From: Pseudomonadota bacterium
GTDB taxonomy: Bacteria > Pseudomonadota > Gammaproteobacteria > Steroidobacterales > Steroidobacteraceae
DNA length: 64,000 bases
Assembly (NCBI GenBank): GCA_021792555.1
Contig: JAJYUL010000009.1
Coordinates: 23,849-87,848 of the forward strand
Direction of reading: 5' to 3'
Shown one piece after another: positions 14,978 through 27,387 of the stretch (its first letter is position 1; each line of letters opens with the position of its first letter). The notes beneath the pieces were generated by a model. The model was not told where the DNA came from and ran no database searches. It saw only the letters and a list, made by a program, of their open reading frames with translations. A program made the translations under genes and the position numbers.

Positions 14978-17107
14978 TCACGCTGCGGGCTTTGCGCTCA
15001 GATACTTCGCGAACCAGCGCAGCGCGCGCTCGAGCACGTTGCGCTCATCGGCGGGCTTGTGAAAGGCATGGCCTTCTCCGGCATAGACCACCAGTTCCGT
15101 CGGCACGCCCATGGCGCGCAGCGCGTGCCAGAACTCGAAGGACTGCGGCGCCGGGCACTCCCCGTCGTATTGCCCCACGACGATCAGCGAGGGCGTCTTG
15201 TCGTTCTGGATGAAGTTGATGGCGGAGCTCTTCGCATAGACCTGCGGATCCTGGTACACGGAGGCGCCGAAGAACGGAATCATCCACTCGTCGATCGAGT
15301 TCTCCCCGTAATAGCTCTTCCAGTCCGAGAGGCCTGCGCCCACGACGGCCGCCTTGAACCGGTGGGTCTGGGTCGGGGCGAACATCGACATGAACCCGCC
15401 GTAGCTCCAGCCCGTCAGGCCCAGCCGGTTGTTGTCGATGGGGTAGATCGCCTCAACGCGGTCGATGCCGGCGAGAATGTCGCGCAGGTCCCCGTAGCCC
15501 ATGTCGCGCCGCACGGCCTTGGCGAAGCGCTCGCCCTCGCCGAAGCTGCCGCGCGGATTGGGCATCAGCACGAAATACCCCATCGCCGCGAGCGGCACCG
15601 GACCGTAGCCATCCCACGGCCAGCTCGGACGCGTCGCCCAGCTCGGCCCGCCGTGCACGTACACGATCATCGGATAGCGCTTGCGCGGATCGAAGTGCGG
15701 CGGGAACAGAAGCCAGCCCTGGACCGCGAAGCCCCCGTTGTGCCAGTGCACCGAGACGGCCTTGCCCCACAGCGGCCTGACCGCGTCATTGACGTGGGTG
15801 ATGGCATGGGGCGGCGCGGCAACGCCCACGGGCGCGCCGGCGGCGTTGACTTTCAGGCTCGCCGAGTCGATCTCCGGCGGACTGTCGAACGTGCTGTCGA
15901 TGAAGGCGAGCACGTTGCGCGCGGCCGAAACCGACAGCGCGGAGGCGAAAGTGCCGTCGCGCACGTCAGCGGGAACCGTAAAGAGCGGCTGCTGCAGGGC
16001 GGGCGCGCGCCCGCGCAGCCGGAAGACCGACAGACGCGTGGAGCCGCCGGCGAAAGAGGAGACGAGCAGTGCGTGCTTGCCCGCCCAGGTCAGCCAGGAC
16101 GGCGTGATGGGGATTCCGGGGGTGAGATCGCTCGGCTGTCCGCCGTGCGCGGCGATGACGTACAGGTCCCCGCCCGTGGCCCCCTGATCGCTCATCAGCC
16201 CGCCGATGAATGCAATCCGCGTCCCGTCCGGGGACCAGCGCGGCAGCGCGATCTGCAGGCCATGCAGAGGCCCACTGACCGTCGTGGGGTCGAGCGCAAG
16301 CTGCGGCGCGGAGCCGACCGCCTGCGTGTAGAGCTTCGCCACCCACCAGTTGTCGCGGCCGGGCGGAGGCGCGGCGATGTAAGCGACACGCTGGCCCTTC
16401 GGCGCCCAGTCGTACTCGTAGACGAACAGCCGGGCGGGAGTGACCTGCCGCACCGCACCGCCCCGCCAGGGCATCAGCGCGAGCCGCTGGTGCTCGACGC
16501 CCGTGCGGCCGATGACGCCGATCTGCGGCTTGGTCGCGGACACGGCGGCGATGGGGTGCAGATCGCCTTTGACATAGAGAAAGCTCAGCGCGCGGCCGCT
16601 CGGCGTCCAGGCGAGCTCGTGCACGAAACCCCGCAGGTGCGACACGCGCCGCGCTACAGCGCCCTCGGCGCCGACTTCGTAGATATCGAGCTGCTGTGGG
16701 GTCTTCCTGGCGTGATTGCAGTTGGAGAGAAACGCGAGCGTGCGGCTGTCCGGCGACCAGTGCAGATCGCTGTAGCGGCAGGATTTCACCGCATGGGCGA
16801 TCCGCACCGTGCGCACGTGCGTGCCGTCGGCGGCGGCGATCTGCAGGATGTGCACCGACTTCGCGCCCGCGCGGACCCGCCCCCGCGGCGGCAGGCTGAG
16901 CGTCCAGGCCATCTCGCGGCCGTCCGGCGCCACGGACACGGCCCCGAATCGCCGCACGTCGCGCAGGCGCTGCATGATCTGCCGTATGCGCGCGGCGTGC
17001 TGGCCGTCGGCTCGGGCCGAGGCGGCCATGCAAGCGGGAGCGCAGACGGCGGCGCCGAGAGCGAGCACCAGGCAGGCCTTGAGCAGCAGGCCGGGATGAG
17101 CTTTCAT
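14978..17107 (-). CDS. S9 prolyl oligopeptidase-family serine peptidase, exported
   Basis: 709 residues from ATG 17107. A signal peptide is present (MKAHPGLLLKACLVLALGAA, ending near ACMAASARA). Residues ~40-440 form a WD40-like propeller (WSPDSRTLAFLSN, WTPSGRALSFLYV, WSPDGTRIAFIGG). The C-terminal ~250 residues are an alpha/beta-hydrolase with nucleophile GWSYGGFMS, Asp in GQYDGECP and His in GEGHAFHKPA. The likely activity is periplasmic dipeptidyl- or oligopeptide cleavage, as in DPP-IV/acylaminoacyl peptidase relatives. Together with the S46 peptidase downstream it suggests use of peptides. Confidence 0.92.
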   Translation of the reverse strand: MKAHPGLLLKACLVLALGAAVCAPACMAASARADGQHAARIRQIMQRLRDVRRFGAVSVAPDGREMAWTLSLPPRGRVRAGAKSVHILQIAAADGTHVRTVRIAHAVKSCRYSDLHWSPDSRTLAFLSNCNHARKTPQQLDIYEVGAEGAVARRVSHLRGFVHELAWTPSGRALSFLYVKGDLHPIAAVSATKPQIGVIGRTGVEHQRLALMPWRGGAVRQVTPARLFVYEYDWAPKGQRVAYIAAPPPGRDNWWVAKLYTQAVGSAPQLALDPTTVSGPLHGLQIALPRWSPDGTRIAFIGGLMSDQGATGGDLYVIAAHGGQPSDLTPGIPITPSWLTWAGKHALLVSSFAGGSTRLSVFRLRGRAPALQQPLFTVPADVRDGTFASALSVSAARNVLAFIDSTFDSPPEIDSASLKVNAAGAPVGVAAPPHAITHVNDAVRPLWGKAVSVHWHNGGFAVQGWLLFPPHFDPRKRYPMIVYVHGGPSWATRPSWPWDGYGPVPLAAMGYFVLMPNPRGSFGEGERFAKAVRRDMGYGDLRDILAGIDRVEAIYPIDNNRLGLTGWSYGGFMSMFAPTQTHRFKAAVVGAGLSDWKSYYGENSIDEWMIPFFGASVYQDPQVYAKSSAINFIQNDKTPSLIVVGQYDGECPAPQSFEFWHALRAMGVPTELVVYAGEGHAFHKPADERNVLERALRWFAKYLSAKPAA

Positions 17108-17240
17108 GAACACAACTCCACAGGGCTATCGATCGCGCGCAGGATCGAAGCGCAGAAGGCTAGCATGCGCGCGCGGGCGGGTCGAATCAGCAGGACATGC
17201 CGCGGTTCTCGCCGAGGCGAGCTCCAACACCGCGTCGGTG

Positions 17241-17915
17241 TCAGAAGGCGCACACCGTCGCGTGCAGCAGCGGCGCGGACTTGGTCCAGAGGCGCACCCC
17301 GCTCTCGCCGGCGCGGGCGTGCAGGTCGCTGCCGGCCGGCAGTCGCAGCCAGGACCAGGCGCTGAACGCCTCGCCGTCCTGCGCGAACCCGCCGCTCAGC
17401 ACCAAAAGCTCCAGGCCGCGGGGATTTGGGACGTCGATCGGGGCGTGCGGGGCCCACTCCTCGATCCGCACGAGCTCGTGGGAGTCATCGAACAGAACGA
17501 GCGATGTGCTCGCCCCCGCGCCCGTCTCGCGGCGCTCGCCCTCACCCGGACGGCGCACGATGGGGGTCAGATCCTCTCTGCGGAACTGCCAGAGCTTGAC
17601 GAAGATGATGCAGCCGTCGGTGCTGCCGGGTGCGTGCGCGCTGCCCGGCGGGTTCCTGACGTAGGAGCCGGCCGGATACGCACCGGCCTCGTCTTCGAAC
17701 ACCCCCTCGAGCACCAGAAACTCCTCGCCTCCGGGGTGCGTGTGCCGCGGGAAGCGGCTGCCCGCGGCGTAACGCACGATGGAGGTCGCGCGCGCCTTCT
17801 CCTCCCCGATCCGAAAGAGCATCCGCCGCTCGACGCCCGCCGTCGGGCTCGGCACCCACTCGAGCTCGGCTGCATGAACCACCGTGCGACGCGAAAAATC
17901 ATCATTCAGAAGCAT
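17241..17915 (-). CDS. ChrR-like double-cupin protein
   Basis: 224 residues from ATG 17915. Two cupin domains are visible. The first has metal-binding motif RFPRHTHPGGEEFLVLEGVF (residues ~50-70) and the second is more degenerate (GLELLVLSGGF, LRLPAGSDLHARAG). The arrangement resembles the cupin of ChrR anti-sigma factors and related stand-alone proteins, but no N-terminal zinc anti-sigma domain is present and no ECF sigma gene adjoins. The role is unknown; metal-dependent sensing or dioxygenase chemistry are possible. Confidence 0.75.
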   Translation of the reverse strand: MLLNDDFSRRTVVHAAELEWVPSPTAGVERRMLFRIGEEKARATSIVRYAAGSRFPRHTHPGGEEFLVLEGVFEDEAGAYPAGSYVRNPPGSAHAPGSTDGCIIFVKLWQFRREDLTPIVRRPGEGERRETGAGASTSLVLFDDSHELVRIEEWAPHAPIDVPNPRGLELLVLSGGFAQDGEAFSAWSWLRLPAGSDLHARAGESGVRLWTKSAPLLHATVCAF

Positions 17916-18075
17916 GGTGCACCACTTCGCAGAGGATCGGCGCTGCGAGGCGTGCCGCTGCGCCGCATGGCGCGAGGCCGGCGTGACTGCGACTGTGCCG
18001 CAGCCGCGCCTCGGGCGTTCCCGCAATGCGCAGAGTATACCGTGAAGCCGGTGCCGTGCCGCTTCGGCCGCCCGC

Positions 18076-20112
18076 TCAGCGCGCGGCGCTGAGTGCTGCT
18101 GCCGCCGCCGCCTCCGCCGATTCTCCCTCGAGCAGCGCCTCGATTTCCTGCCGGACCGAAGCGGCGGTGAAGCCGAAATGCGCCATCAGCTCGGCGCCCT
18201 TGCCGGAGGCGCCGAAGCGGTTGATGCCGAGCACCCGTCCCTCCAGACCGACATAGGGCCACCACGAGAGCGCAGAGCCGGCCTCGACGGCGAGCCTGCG
18301 GCGCACGCTGCGGGGCAGCACACTCTCGCGATAGGCGGGCTCCTGGGCGTCGAACACCTCACTCGAGGGCATGCTGACCAGCCGCACGGAGCGTCCCTCG
18401 GCATTCAGCGCCTGGACCGCCTCGGCGGCGAGGGCCACTTCGGACCCGGTGGCGATCACCAGGCACTCGGGCGGGCCGGCGCAGTCGATGAGTACGTATC
18501 CGCCGCGGGCGACCAGGGCCTGCTGTCCCGCCCGGCGCGTCTGTTGCGCGAGCGCCTGGCGCGTCAGCGCGATCGCGCTCGGACCTGCGTGCTCGATGGC
18601 CGCCGTCCAGGCGACCGCGGTCTCGAATGCATCGCAGGGGCGCCACACCTGAATGTTGGGCAGTGCCCGCAGACTGGTCAGATGCTCGATCGGCTGGTGC
18701 GTCGGCCCATCCTCCCCGAGCGCGATCGAATCGTGCGTGTACACGAGCACGACGGGCAGGCTCATCAGCGCGGCCATGCGCACGGCGTTGCGTGCGTAAT
18801 CGGAGAACACGAGGAACGTCCCGCCGTAGGGCACAAACCCCCCATGCAGCGCCAGGCCGTTCATGATGGCCGTCATGCCGAACTCGCGCACGCCGTAATG
18901 CAGGTAGTTGCCGCCTTCTCGCCCGATCGCGCGCGCCCCCTTGAACTGCGTGTTGTTCGAGGGTGTCAGATCGGCCGAGCCGCCGATCAGCTCCGGCAGC
19001 GCCGGACCGAGCCGATCGAGCACGGCCTGTGAGGACTGACGGGTCGCCTGCGCGGCGCGCTGCTGGCGCGCCGCCTCGAGCGCCTCGCGGGCAAGCTCGG
19101 GCCAGCTGGCCGGCCGTGCGCCGCTGATGCGCCGATCGAACTGATGCGCGAGCGCCGGGAAGGCCTCATGGTAGCGCTCGAGGAGCTCACGCCATGCGCG
19201 CTCGGCCTCGGCCCCGCGTGCGCGCTGATCCCACTGCGCGCGCAGCGCCTCGGGCACGTCGAACGGCTCGTAGGGCCAGCCCAGGGCCGCTCGCGCGGCC
19301 GCCACTTCCTCCGCGCCGAGCGCCTCGCCGTGCGCCTGCGCGGTGCCCTGCTTGTGCGGTGCGCCCCAGCCGATGACGGTCTTGCAGCAGATCAACGAGG
19401 GGCGATCGGTCTCGCTGCGCGCCGCCTAGATGGCCCGGGCGACCTGCTCGCCGTCGTGCCCGTCGATGTTCGGCACGACGTGCCAGCCATAGGCGGTAAA
19501 GCGCGCCGGCGTATCGTCGGTGAACCAGCCCTCGGTGCGTCCATCGATGGAGATGCCATTGTCGTCGTACAGCACGATGAGCTTGCCGAGCCGCAGCGTG
19601 CCGGCAAGCGAGCAGGCCTCGTGCGAAAGACCCTCCATCAGACACCCGTCGCCGCAGAACACGTAGGTGAAGTGATCGACGAGGGGAAACCCGGGGCGAT
19701 TGAACTCGGCGGCGAGCAGCCGCTCCGCGAGCGCCATGCCGACCGCATTGGCGAGCCCCTGGCCGAGCGGCCCGGTCGTGGTCTCGATGCCGAGCGCCGG
19801 CTCGTACTCCGGGTGTCCGGGCGTGCGGCTGCCGAGCTGCCGGAAGCGCTTCAGATCCTCGAGCTCGAGCGGATAGCCGGTAAGGTGCAGCAGGGCATAG
19901 AGCAGCGCCGAACCGTGCCCGTTCGAGAGCACGAAGCGGTCGCGGTTGAACCAGCGGGGATTGGCGGGATTGTGCCGCAGATAAGTGCCCCAGAGCGCCT
20001 CAGCGACATCGGCCATGCCGAGCGGCATGCCCGGGTGTCCTGAATTGGCGCGCTGCACGGCATCCATCGCAAGCGCGCGAATCGCGTTGGCCAGTTCACG
20101 ACGTGTGCTCAT
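18076..20112 (-). pseudogene. tkt: Transketolase interrupted by one in-frame amber codon
   Basis: From ATG 20112 to 18076 a single frame of 678 codons encodes a full-length transketolase, except for TAG at 19426-19428. The N-terminal part holds the TPP-binding segment ([27 protein letters not shown]). The part after the stop resumes in frame with AARSETDRPSLICCKTVIGW and continues through GGSADLTPSNN, EFGMTAIMNG and the pyrimidine-domain residues. The stop replaces a residue just before AAR-ETDRPSLICCK, where CAG or GAG to TAG is one base change. Transketolase makes pentose phosphates in the Calvin cycle and this is the last gene of the cbb operon. It may be inactive, suppressed, read through, or a sequencing error. 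Confidence 0.85.
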
Positions 20113-20190
20113 AGCGGCTCCCCACAGGGTCGTGCGACCCGATGCTCTCTCAACCGGTGATGCGGGCCGCGCCGGCGGCGCGGCCGCGAA

Positions 20191-21252
20191 TCAGCCAGCC
20201 CGGCGCAGACCCTCGTGGCCGTACCGATCGGCCATCTGCTCAAGCGGCACCGGACGGATCAGTCCGCCCTGACCTGCCGACCCGAACGCCTCGAAGCGCG
20301 CCTGGCACAGCTCGCGCGCCGCGCCCGTGGCGGCCTTGAGGAAACGCCGCGGATCGAAATCCGCCGGCTTCTCCGCGAGCGCCCGGCGCACCGCGGCGGT
20401 CATGACGAGGCGGATGTCGGTATCGATGTTCACCTTGCGCACCCCGTGGCGAATGCCCTCGCGGATCTCCTCCACCGGCACGCCGTAGGTCTCGGGGATC
20501 TGCCCGCCGTGCTCGCGCAGGATCGAGAGCCACTCCTGCGGCACCGAGGAGGAGCCATGCATGACCAGATGCGTGTTGGGAATCGCGCGGTGGATTTGCT
20601 CGATCCGCGCGATCGCCAGCACCTCGCGCGTGGGCTTGCGCGAGAATTTGTAAGCGCCATGGGACGTCCCGATGGCGATGGCGAGCGCATCGACGCCCGT
20701 ACGCTCGACGAAGTCCACGCACTGCCCGGGGTCGGTGAGCATCTGCTCGCGCGAGAGCTTGCCTTCGGCTCCGACGCCATCCTCCTCCCCGGCGAGGCCC
20801 GACTCGAGCGATCCGAGACAGCCGAGCTCACCCTCGACCGAAACGCCGACGGCATGGGCCATATCGACGACCCGCCGCGTGACTTCAACGTTGTACTCGT
20901 AGGGCGAGGGCGTCTTCATGTCCGAAAGCAGCGATCCGTCCATCATCACACTGCTGAAGCCCGCGCGGATCGAGCGCTGGCAGACCGCGGGGCTCGCGCC
21001 GTGGTCCTGGTGCAGCGCCACCGGCACGTTCGGCCAGCTCTCGATGGCGGCCTGCACGATGCGCCGCAGAAAGAACTCCCCGGCGTAGCTGCGCGCGCCG
21101 GCGGAGACCTGCAGGATCGCCGGACTGTCGGTGGCGGCGGCCGCCTGCATGATGGCGTGCACCTGCTCCATGTTGTTGATGTTGAAAGCCGGCACGCCGT
21201 AGCCGAATTCGGCGGCGTGATCGAGAAGTTGCCTGAGCGAAATCAGCGCCAT
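20191..21252 (-). CDS. fba: Class II fructose-1,6-bisphosphate aldolase
   Basis: 353 residues from ATG 21252. Metal-binding and catalytic motifs of class II aldolases are visible: [33 protein letters not shown], the [11 protein letters not shown] loop and [12 protein letters not shown]. It condenses dihydroxyacetone phosphate with glyceraldehyde-3-phosphate or erythrose-4-phosphate, producing fructose- or sedoheptulose-bisphosphate in the Calvin cycle. It lies between prk and tkt, all leftward with short gaps, as in other autotroph cbb operons. Confidence 0.95.
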   Translation of the reverse strand: MALISLRQLLDHAAEFGYGVPAFNINNMEQVHAIMQAAAATDSPAILQVSAGARSYAGEFFLRRIVQAAIESWPNVPVALHQDHGASPAVCQRSIRAGFSSVMMDGSLLSDMKTPSPYEYNVEVTRRVVDMAHAVGVSVEGELGCLGSLESGLAGEEDGVGAEGKLSREQMLTDPGQCVDFVERTGVDALAIAIGTSHGAYKFSRKPTREVLAIARIEQIHRAIPNTHLVMHGSSSVPQEWLSILREHGGQIPETYGVPVEEIREGIRHGVRKVNIDTDIRLVMTAAVRRALAEKPADFDPRRFLKAATGAARELCQARFEAFGSAGQGGLIRPVPLEQMADRYGHEGLRRAG

Positions 21253-21312
21253 GGAAGAGTCCCCCAAATGTGATCGGACGCAACGGTATTGCGCGCGCCT
21301 GCCGCGGCGCGC

Positions 21313-22215
21313 TCAGCGCGACAGTCCGGCGCGCTCGCGGCCCTGAGCGTCGTTGCGCCGCTCGATGAGCCGCCAGATCATCGGAGTGAAGATCAGCTGC
21401 ATCGCCAGATCCATCTTGCCGCCGGGGCACACGATGGTGTTCGGGCGCGACATGAACGAGTCCTGCAGCATCGACAGCAGGTAGGGAAAGTCGATGCCGC
21501 GCGGGTTGGCGAAGCGGATGACGAGGAACGACTCGTCCGGCGTCGGGATGAAACGGGCGATGAACGGATTGGAGGTATCGACCACCGGCACGCGCTGAAA
21601 GTTGATGTGCGTGCGCGAGAACTGCGGGCAGATGTAGCTCACGTAGTCCGGCATGCGCCGCAGGATGGTCTCGGTGACCGCCTCGGCGCTGTAGCCGCGC
21701 GTGGCCTTGTCGCGCTGCAGCTTCTGAATCCACTCCAGGTTGATGACGGGGGTCACCCCGATCAGCATGTCGACGTGGCGCGCCACGTTGACCTCCTCCG
21801 TCACCACCGCGCCGTGCAGCCCTTCGTAGAAGAGCAGATCCGTATCGGCCGCCAGTTCCTCCCATTCGGTGAAGGTGCCGGGCGGCTGGCCGTACGGGGC
21901 GGCCTCCGCGTCGTTGTGCAGGTACTTGCGCGCCTTGCCGGTGCCGCTCTCTCCGTAGGCGCGGAACAGCTCCTCGAGCTCGGCAAACAGATTGGCCTCG
22001 GGGCCGAAGTGACTGAGGTGCCGCTCGCCCTGCTCGGGCGCCCGGGCGAGCTTCTCCTTCATCGTGGCCCGGTCGTAGCGGTGGAAGCTGTCGCCCTCGA
22101 CGAAGGCGGCCTTGATGTGCTCGCGCCGGAAGATCTGCTCGAAGGTCTTGCTGACCGAAGTGGTCCCCGCGCCCGATGAGCCGGTGACCGCGATGATGGG
22201 ATGGCGCGCGGACAT
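21313..22215 (-). CDS. cbbP: Phosphoribulokinase
   Basis: 300 residues from ATG 22215. The N-terminal P-loop IAVTGSSGAGTTSVSKTFEQ and the downstream EGDSFHRYDRATMKE and HFGPEANLFAELEELF motifs identify a bacterial class I phosphoribulokinase. It phosphorylates ribulose-5-phosphate to the RuBisCO substrate. The length is standard. It is 13 nt downstream of the fructose-bisphosphatase gene and part of the same leftward cbb operon. Confidence 0.97.
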   Translation of the reverse strand: MSARHPIIAVTGSSGAGTTSVSKTFEQIFRREHIKAAFVEGDSFHRYDRATMKEKLARAPEQGERHLSHFGPEANLFAELEELFRAYGESGTGKARKYLHNDAEAAPYGQPPGTFTEWEELAADTDLLFYEGLHGAVVTEEVNVARHVDMLIGVTPVINLEWIQKLQRDKATRGYSAEAVTETILRRMPDYVSYICPQFSRTHINFQRVPVVDTSNPFIARFIPTPDESFLVIRFANPRGIDFPYLLSMLQDSFMSRPNTIVCPGGKMDLAMQLIFTPMIWRLIERRNDAQGRERAGLSR

Positions 22216-22228
22216 GGTGCTCTCCGCT

Positions 22229-23329
22229 TCAGACGGTGGGCGTGGTGAACAGCCCGCGCGTGCCGAACAGCGGCACGTCGAGCTCGAATTCGTTGTGGTC
22301 GCGGTGATAGCGCTCGATCCGCTCGACTTCCTCGCGCGCCCCGAAAATGAAGCTCACCCGCTGATGCAGCCGCTCGGGTGTGACTTCGAGCACCGGACCG
22401 AAGCCCGTGCTCGCCCGGCCGCCGGCCTGCTCGATGAGAAAGCCGATCGGGTTCGCCTCGTACAGCAGCCGCAGACGTCCGGGGCGTCCTGGGTCGCGCC
22501 GGTCGCGCGGATACATGAACACCCCGCCGCGCATCAGGATGCGGTGCGTCTCGGCGACGAGCGAGGCGATCCAGCGCATGTTGAAATCCCGTCCGCGCGC
22601 GCCGCTCTGCCCCTCCAGGCACTCGTGCACGTAGCGGCGCACGGCCGGCTCCCAGTGGCGGGAGTTCGAGGCGTTGATGGCGAACTCGCTGGTCGTCGCG
22701 GGAATGCGCAGGTTCGGGTGCGTCAGGGAGAACTCCCCGATCTCCCGGTCGAGCGTGAAGCCGTGCACCCCGCGGCCGGTGCTCAGCACCAGCATCGTCG
22801 CCGGTCCGTAGATCGCGTAGCCGGCGCACACCTGCGCGCTGCCGGGCTGCAGGAAGTGCTCGGCGGTCGGCTCGGTGACCCCTTGCGGGCAACGCAGCAC
22901 CGAGAAGATGCTGCCGACGGCGACGTTGACGTCGATGTTGGAGGAGCCGTCGAGCGGATCGAACAGCAGCAGGTACGGGCCGCGCGGGTACTGCGGCGGG
23001 ATCTCGTACGGATCCTCCTGCTCCTCGGAGAGCATGCCGGCGAGCTGCCCGCCCCACTCGTTGGTGCGCACGAAGATCTCGTTCGCCAGCACGTCGAGCT
23101 TCTTCTGCGCTTCGCCCTGCGCGTTCAGCGTGCCGGCATCGCCGAGCGCATTGGCGAGCGCGCCCTTGCCGATGAGCGCGGCGATGCGCTTGCAGGCGAG
23201 GCGCACGTCGTGGATGAGCGCGGTGAACCCGCCGCTGCAGACCGCGCCCGGCTGCGCGTTGACGCGCCGCTGCTCCTCGATCAGAAAGCGCGTGATGGGG
23301 GTCGCCGCAGAGAACTCATCAGCGCTCAT
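22229..23329 (-). CDS. fbp: Fructose-1,6-bisphosphatase class I
   Basis: 366 residues from ATG 23329; the frame continues upstream into cbbX but this start overlaps cbbX by 11 nt and has the usual N-terminus. Class I motifs are clear: [12 protein letters not shown] for metal binding, [20 protein letters not shown], the substrate region [20 protein letters not shown], and the final segment with [18 protein letters not shown]. It removes the 1-phosphate in the Calvin cycle and gluconeogenesis. Confidence 0.96.
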   Translation of the reverse strand: MSADEFSAATPITRFLIEEQRRVNAQPGAVCSGGFTALIHDVRLACKRIAALIGKGALANALGDAGTLNAQGEAQKKLDVLANEIFVRTNEWGGQLAGMLSEEQEDPYEIPPQYPRGPYLLLFDPLDGSSNIDVNVAVGSIFSVLRCPQGVTEPTAEHFLQPGSAQVCAGYAIYGPATMLVLSTGRGVHGFTLDREIGEFSLTHPNLRIPATTSEFAINASNSRHWEPAVRRYVHECLEGQSGARGRDFNMRWIASLVAETHRILMRGGVFMYPRDRRDPGRPGRLRLLYEANPIGFLIEQAGGRASTGFGPVLEVTPERLHQRVSFIFGAREEVERIERYHRDHNEFELDVPLFGTRGLFTTPTV

Positions 23330-24248
23330 GGGCCCGCTCCTCGGCGAATACGCGGCTTGCGCGGATGTCGGCCGCCTCGATCGTGATGAGCTCATCGCGG
23401 CTGATCGGTGCGCCCCGCCGCTCGAACAGCCGGCTCGCCTGGCGCAGACGCGCCCGGTCGAGCGCATTGCGGATCGAGCGTGCGTTGGCGAAGTGCGGCT
23501 GCCCGCGGCGCAGCTCGATGTACTCGCGCAGCGCCCCATCCGCATCGGGGCTGAGCCGGTAGTGCATCTGCTCGAGCATCAAATGCGCGATGGCGAGCAG
23601 CTCATCGCAGCTGTAGTCGGGAAAATCGATATGGTGCGCAACGCGCGAGGACAGCCCCGGGTTGCTGTGGAAAAAGGTGTCCATGCGCTGCTTGTAGCCG
23701 GCAAAGATGACCACCAGATCCTCGCGCTGGTTTTCCATGACCTGCAGGAGAATCTCGATCGCCTCCTGGCCGTAGTCGCGCTCGTTCTCCGGCCGGTACA
23801 GGTAGTAGGCCTCATCGATGAACAGCACCCCGCCCATGGCGCGCTTGAGCACCTCGCGCGTCTTCGGAGCAGTATGCCCGATGTACTGTCCGACCAGGTC
23901 ATCGCGCGTGACGGCCACGAGGTGCCCCTTGCGCACGTACCCCAGCCGATGAAGGATCTCCGCCATGCGCAGGGCGACTGTGGTCTTGCCGGTGCCCGGG
24001 TTGCCGGTGAAGGACATGTGCAGCGCCGGCGCCCCGGCGCTGAGTCCGAGCGTGCTCCTGAGCTTGTCAATGAGCAGCAGCGCGGCGATGTCGCGGATGC
24101 GGCTCTTGACCGGCACGAGCCCGATCAGATCGCGCTCGAGCCCATCGAGCACCTCGGCGACCTGCGAGTGGCGGTACTCGGCCTCGAGGTCGAGCGGCCC
24201 GGTCCCGTGCGGATCGGCCGGGGGCGGTGGCTCGATCACGGCGCTCAT
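23319..24248 (-). CDS. cbbX: CbbX, red-type RuBisCO activase
   Basis: 309 residues from ATG 24248, overlapping the cbbS stop by 4 nt (ATGA). It is an AAA+ ATPase with Walker [19 protein letters not shown] and Walker [14 protein letters not shown], plus arginine-rich sensor segments. CbbX pulls the RuBisCO large-subunit C-terminus to release inhibitory sugar phosphates, and is specific for red-type form I enzymes. Its position directly after cbbLS agrees with the red-type sequences of both subunits. Confidence 0.97.
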   Translation of the reverse strand: MSAVIEPPPPADPHGTGPLDLEAEYRHSQVAEVLDGLERDLIGLVPVKSRIRDIAALLLIDKLRSTLGLSAGAPALHMSFTGNPGTGKTTVALRMAEILHRLGYVRKGHLVAVTRDDLVGQYIGHTAPKTREVLKRAMGGVLFIDEAYYLYRPENERDYGQEAIEILLQVMENQREDLVVIFAGYKQRMDTFFHSNPGLSSRVAHHIDFPDYSCDELLAIAHLMLEQMHYRLSPDADGALREYIELRRGQPHFANARSIRNALDRARLRQASRLFERRGAPISRDELITIEAADIRASRVFAEERAHER

Positions 24249-24670
24249 GGCCCTGAATACCGCTCACCCTCGGGACGGTCGGCCGCGTACGCACGGGTGG
24301 TGTAGCGCAGCGCGCGGCCCGGTCCTTCCTGGCGGACCAGGGCGAAGCCCGGCTCGCGCGGCGGGCGGTTCACGATGAACGAGAGCCGCAGCGACTCCCG
24401 GCCGCGCGTGGCGTCGAAGGCGTTGACCTTGATGTAGTGGTTCGGAAAGGTCTTCCGGCACGAGGCGAGCTCGCCCATGATGCCGGCGGCATCGCGGATG
24501 TCGAACATCGGCATGCCGAACATTTCCCAATAGGTGTTGCGCGGATGAGGATCGTCCGTGTACTCGATCGAGACCGCCCAGCCTTGCTCGAGGCTGTACT
24601 CGATCTGTCGGCTGATCTGCTCGTCGCTCAGCTCCGGCAGGAAGGAAAACGTGCCCTGGGTGATGCGCAT
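24245..24670 (-). CDS. cbbS: RuBisCO small subunit, red-type form I
   Basis: 141 residues. It starts [20 protein letters not shown] and carries [20 protein letters not shown] and [16 protein letters not shown], typical of form IC/ID small subunits. The ~30-residue C-terminal extension after NRPPREPGF is the beta-hairpin tail that distinguishes red-type from green-type proteins. It lies 25 nt after the cbbL stop. Confidence 0.97.
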   Translation of the reverse strand: MRITQGTFSFLPELSDEQISRQIEYSLEQGWAVSIEYTDDPHPRNTYWEMFGMPMFDIRDAAGIMGELASCRKTFPNHYIKVNAFDATRGRESLRLSFIVNRPPREPGFALVRQEGPGRALRYTTRAYAADRPEGERYSGP

Positions 24671-24695
24671 GGCGGTGTCTCAGGCTGTGGGTGGA

Positions 24696-26336
<1,641 letters not shown>

Positions 26337-27359
26337 ATGCGCAATGTCACGCTGCGGCAGATGCGGGTGTTCACGGCGGTGGCCCGCCACCTCTCCTTCA
26401 CGCGCGCGGCGCGCGAGCTGCACCTGACGCAGCCGGCGGTCTCGCAGCAGATGCGGCTGCTCGAGGCGGAAGTCGGCATGCCGCTGATCGAGCAGATCGG
26501 CCGCAAGATCCGCCTGGCGCCGGCAGGGGTGGAGCTGCTGCAGTACGCGAACCAGGTGACCGAGCTGCTGCGCGAGGCCGGCGAGACCATCGCGGCGATG
26601 CGCGGGCTGCGCCGCGGCGTGTTGAAGCTCGGCGCGGTGAGCACCACCAAGTACTTCGCGCCGGCGCTGCTCTCGGCGTTCACGCCGGACTACCCCGAAG
26701 TCAGCATCAAGTTCACGGTTGCGAACCGCGGCGAGATCATCCGGCTCCTCGCCGCCAACGAACTCGATCTGGTGATCATGGGGCGGCCGCCGGCCGAGCT
26801 GCGCACCGCGGCGAGTGCGTTTGCGCCCCACCCCTCCGTGATCATTGCGCCGCCGAACCACCGGCTGGTCGGCGAGCGCCACGTGCCGCTCGAGGCGCTC
26901 GCCGATGAGAGCTTCATCGTGCGCGAGGAGGGCTCGGGCACGCGCGCCTCGATGGAGCGGCTGTTCGCCGAGCAGCGCGTGCCGTTTCGCACCCTGATGG
27001 AAGTCAGCAGCAACGAGACGATCAAACAGGCGGTGATGGCCGGGATGGGGCTTGCGTTCATCTCCGCACACACCATCGGGCTCGAGATCGACGCCGGCCG
27101 GCTCGCGATCCTCGATGTGGTGGGCTTGCCGATCGTGCGCGACTGGTATGTGATCCAGCTGCACGAGAAGCTCCTGCCGCCCATTGCCGCGGCATTCCGC
27201 GCCTTCATGCTCGAGCGTGGCGCGGGGATCATCGCGCGCACCATCGGCGCCCCCCTCGCCACCGAAGGTGTTGCGCTGCGCCAGCCCCCGCCGGCCTCGC
27301 GCCCGTTGAAACGACGACACGCCCCGAAGCGCCGGCGCGGCGCTCGCGGCGCGCCATGA
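26337..27359 (+). CDS. cbbR: LysR-family regulator CbbR
   Basis: 340 residues from ATG 26337. The N-terminal winged helix-turn-helix reads MRNVTLRQMRVFTAVARHLS, with RAARELHLTQPAVSQQMRLL. The periplasmic-binding-like effector domain spans residues ~90-300 (LKLGAVSTTKYFAPALLSAF, VREEGSGTRASMERLF). The C-terminus has a basic Pro/Arg tail. Divergent placement next to cbbL is the classical arrangement of CbbR, which responds to Calvin-cycle metabolites. Confidence 0.93.
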   Translation: MRNVTLRQMRVFTAVARHLSFTRAARELHLTQPAVSQQMRLLEAEVGMPLIEQIGRKIRLAPAGVELLQYANQVTELLREAGETIAAMRGLRRGVLKLGAVSTTKYFAPALLSAFTPDYPEVSIKFTVANRGEIIRLLAANELDLVIMGRPPAELRTAASAFAPHPSVIIAPPNHRLVGERHVPLEALADESFIVREEGSGTRASMERLFAEQRVPFRTLMEVSSNETIKQAVMAGMGLAFISAHTIGLEIDAGRLAILDVVGLPIVRDWYVIQLHEKLLPPIAAAFRAFMLERGAGIIARTIGAPLATEGVALRQPPPASRPLKRRHAPKRRRGARGAP

Positions 27360-27387
27360 GTGCGCATAACGCCGAACGAGAGTGTCC

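Noticed and set aside
19426..19428. Genome-wide reassignment of TAG to a sense codon, suggested by the ambers in tkt and the VOC gene
   Set aside because: Several intact genes in the window end in TAG, including the BNR protein (1778-1780), nnrS (11802-11804) and the hemerythrin-like gene (11801-11803), so TAG acts as a normal stop.
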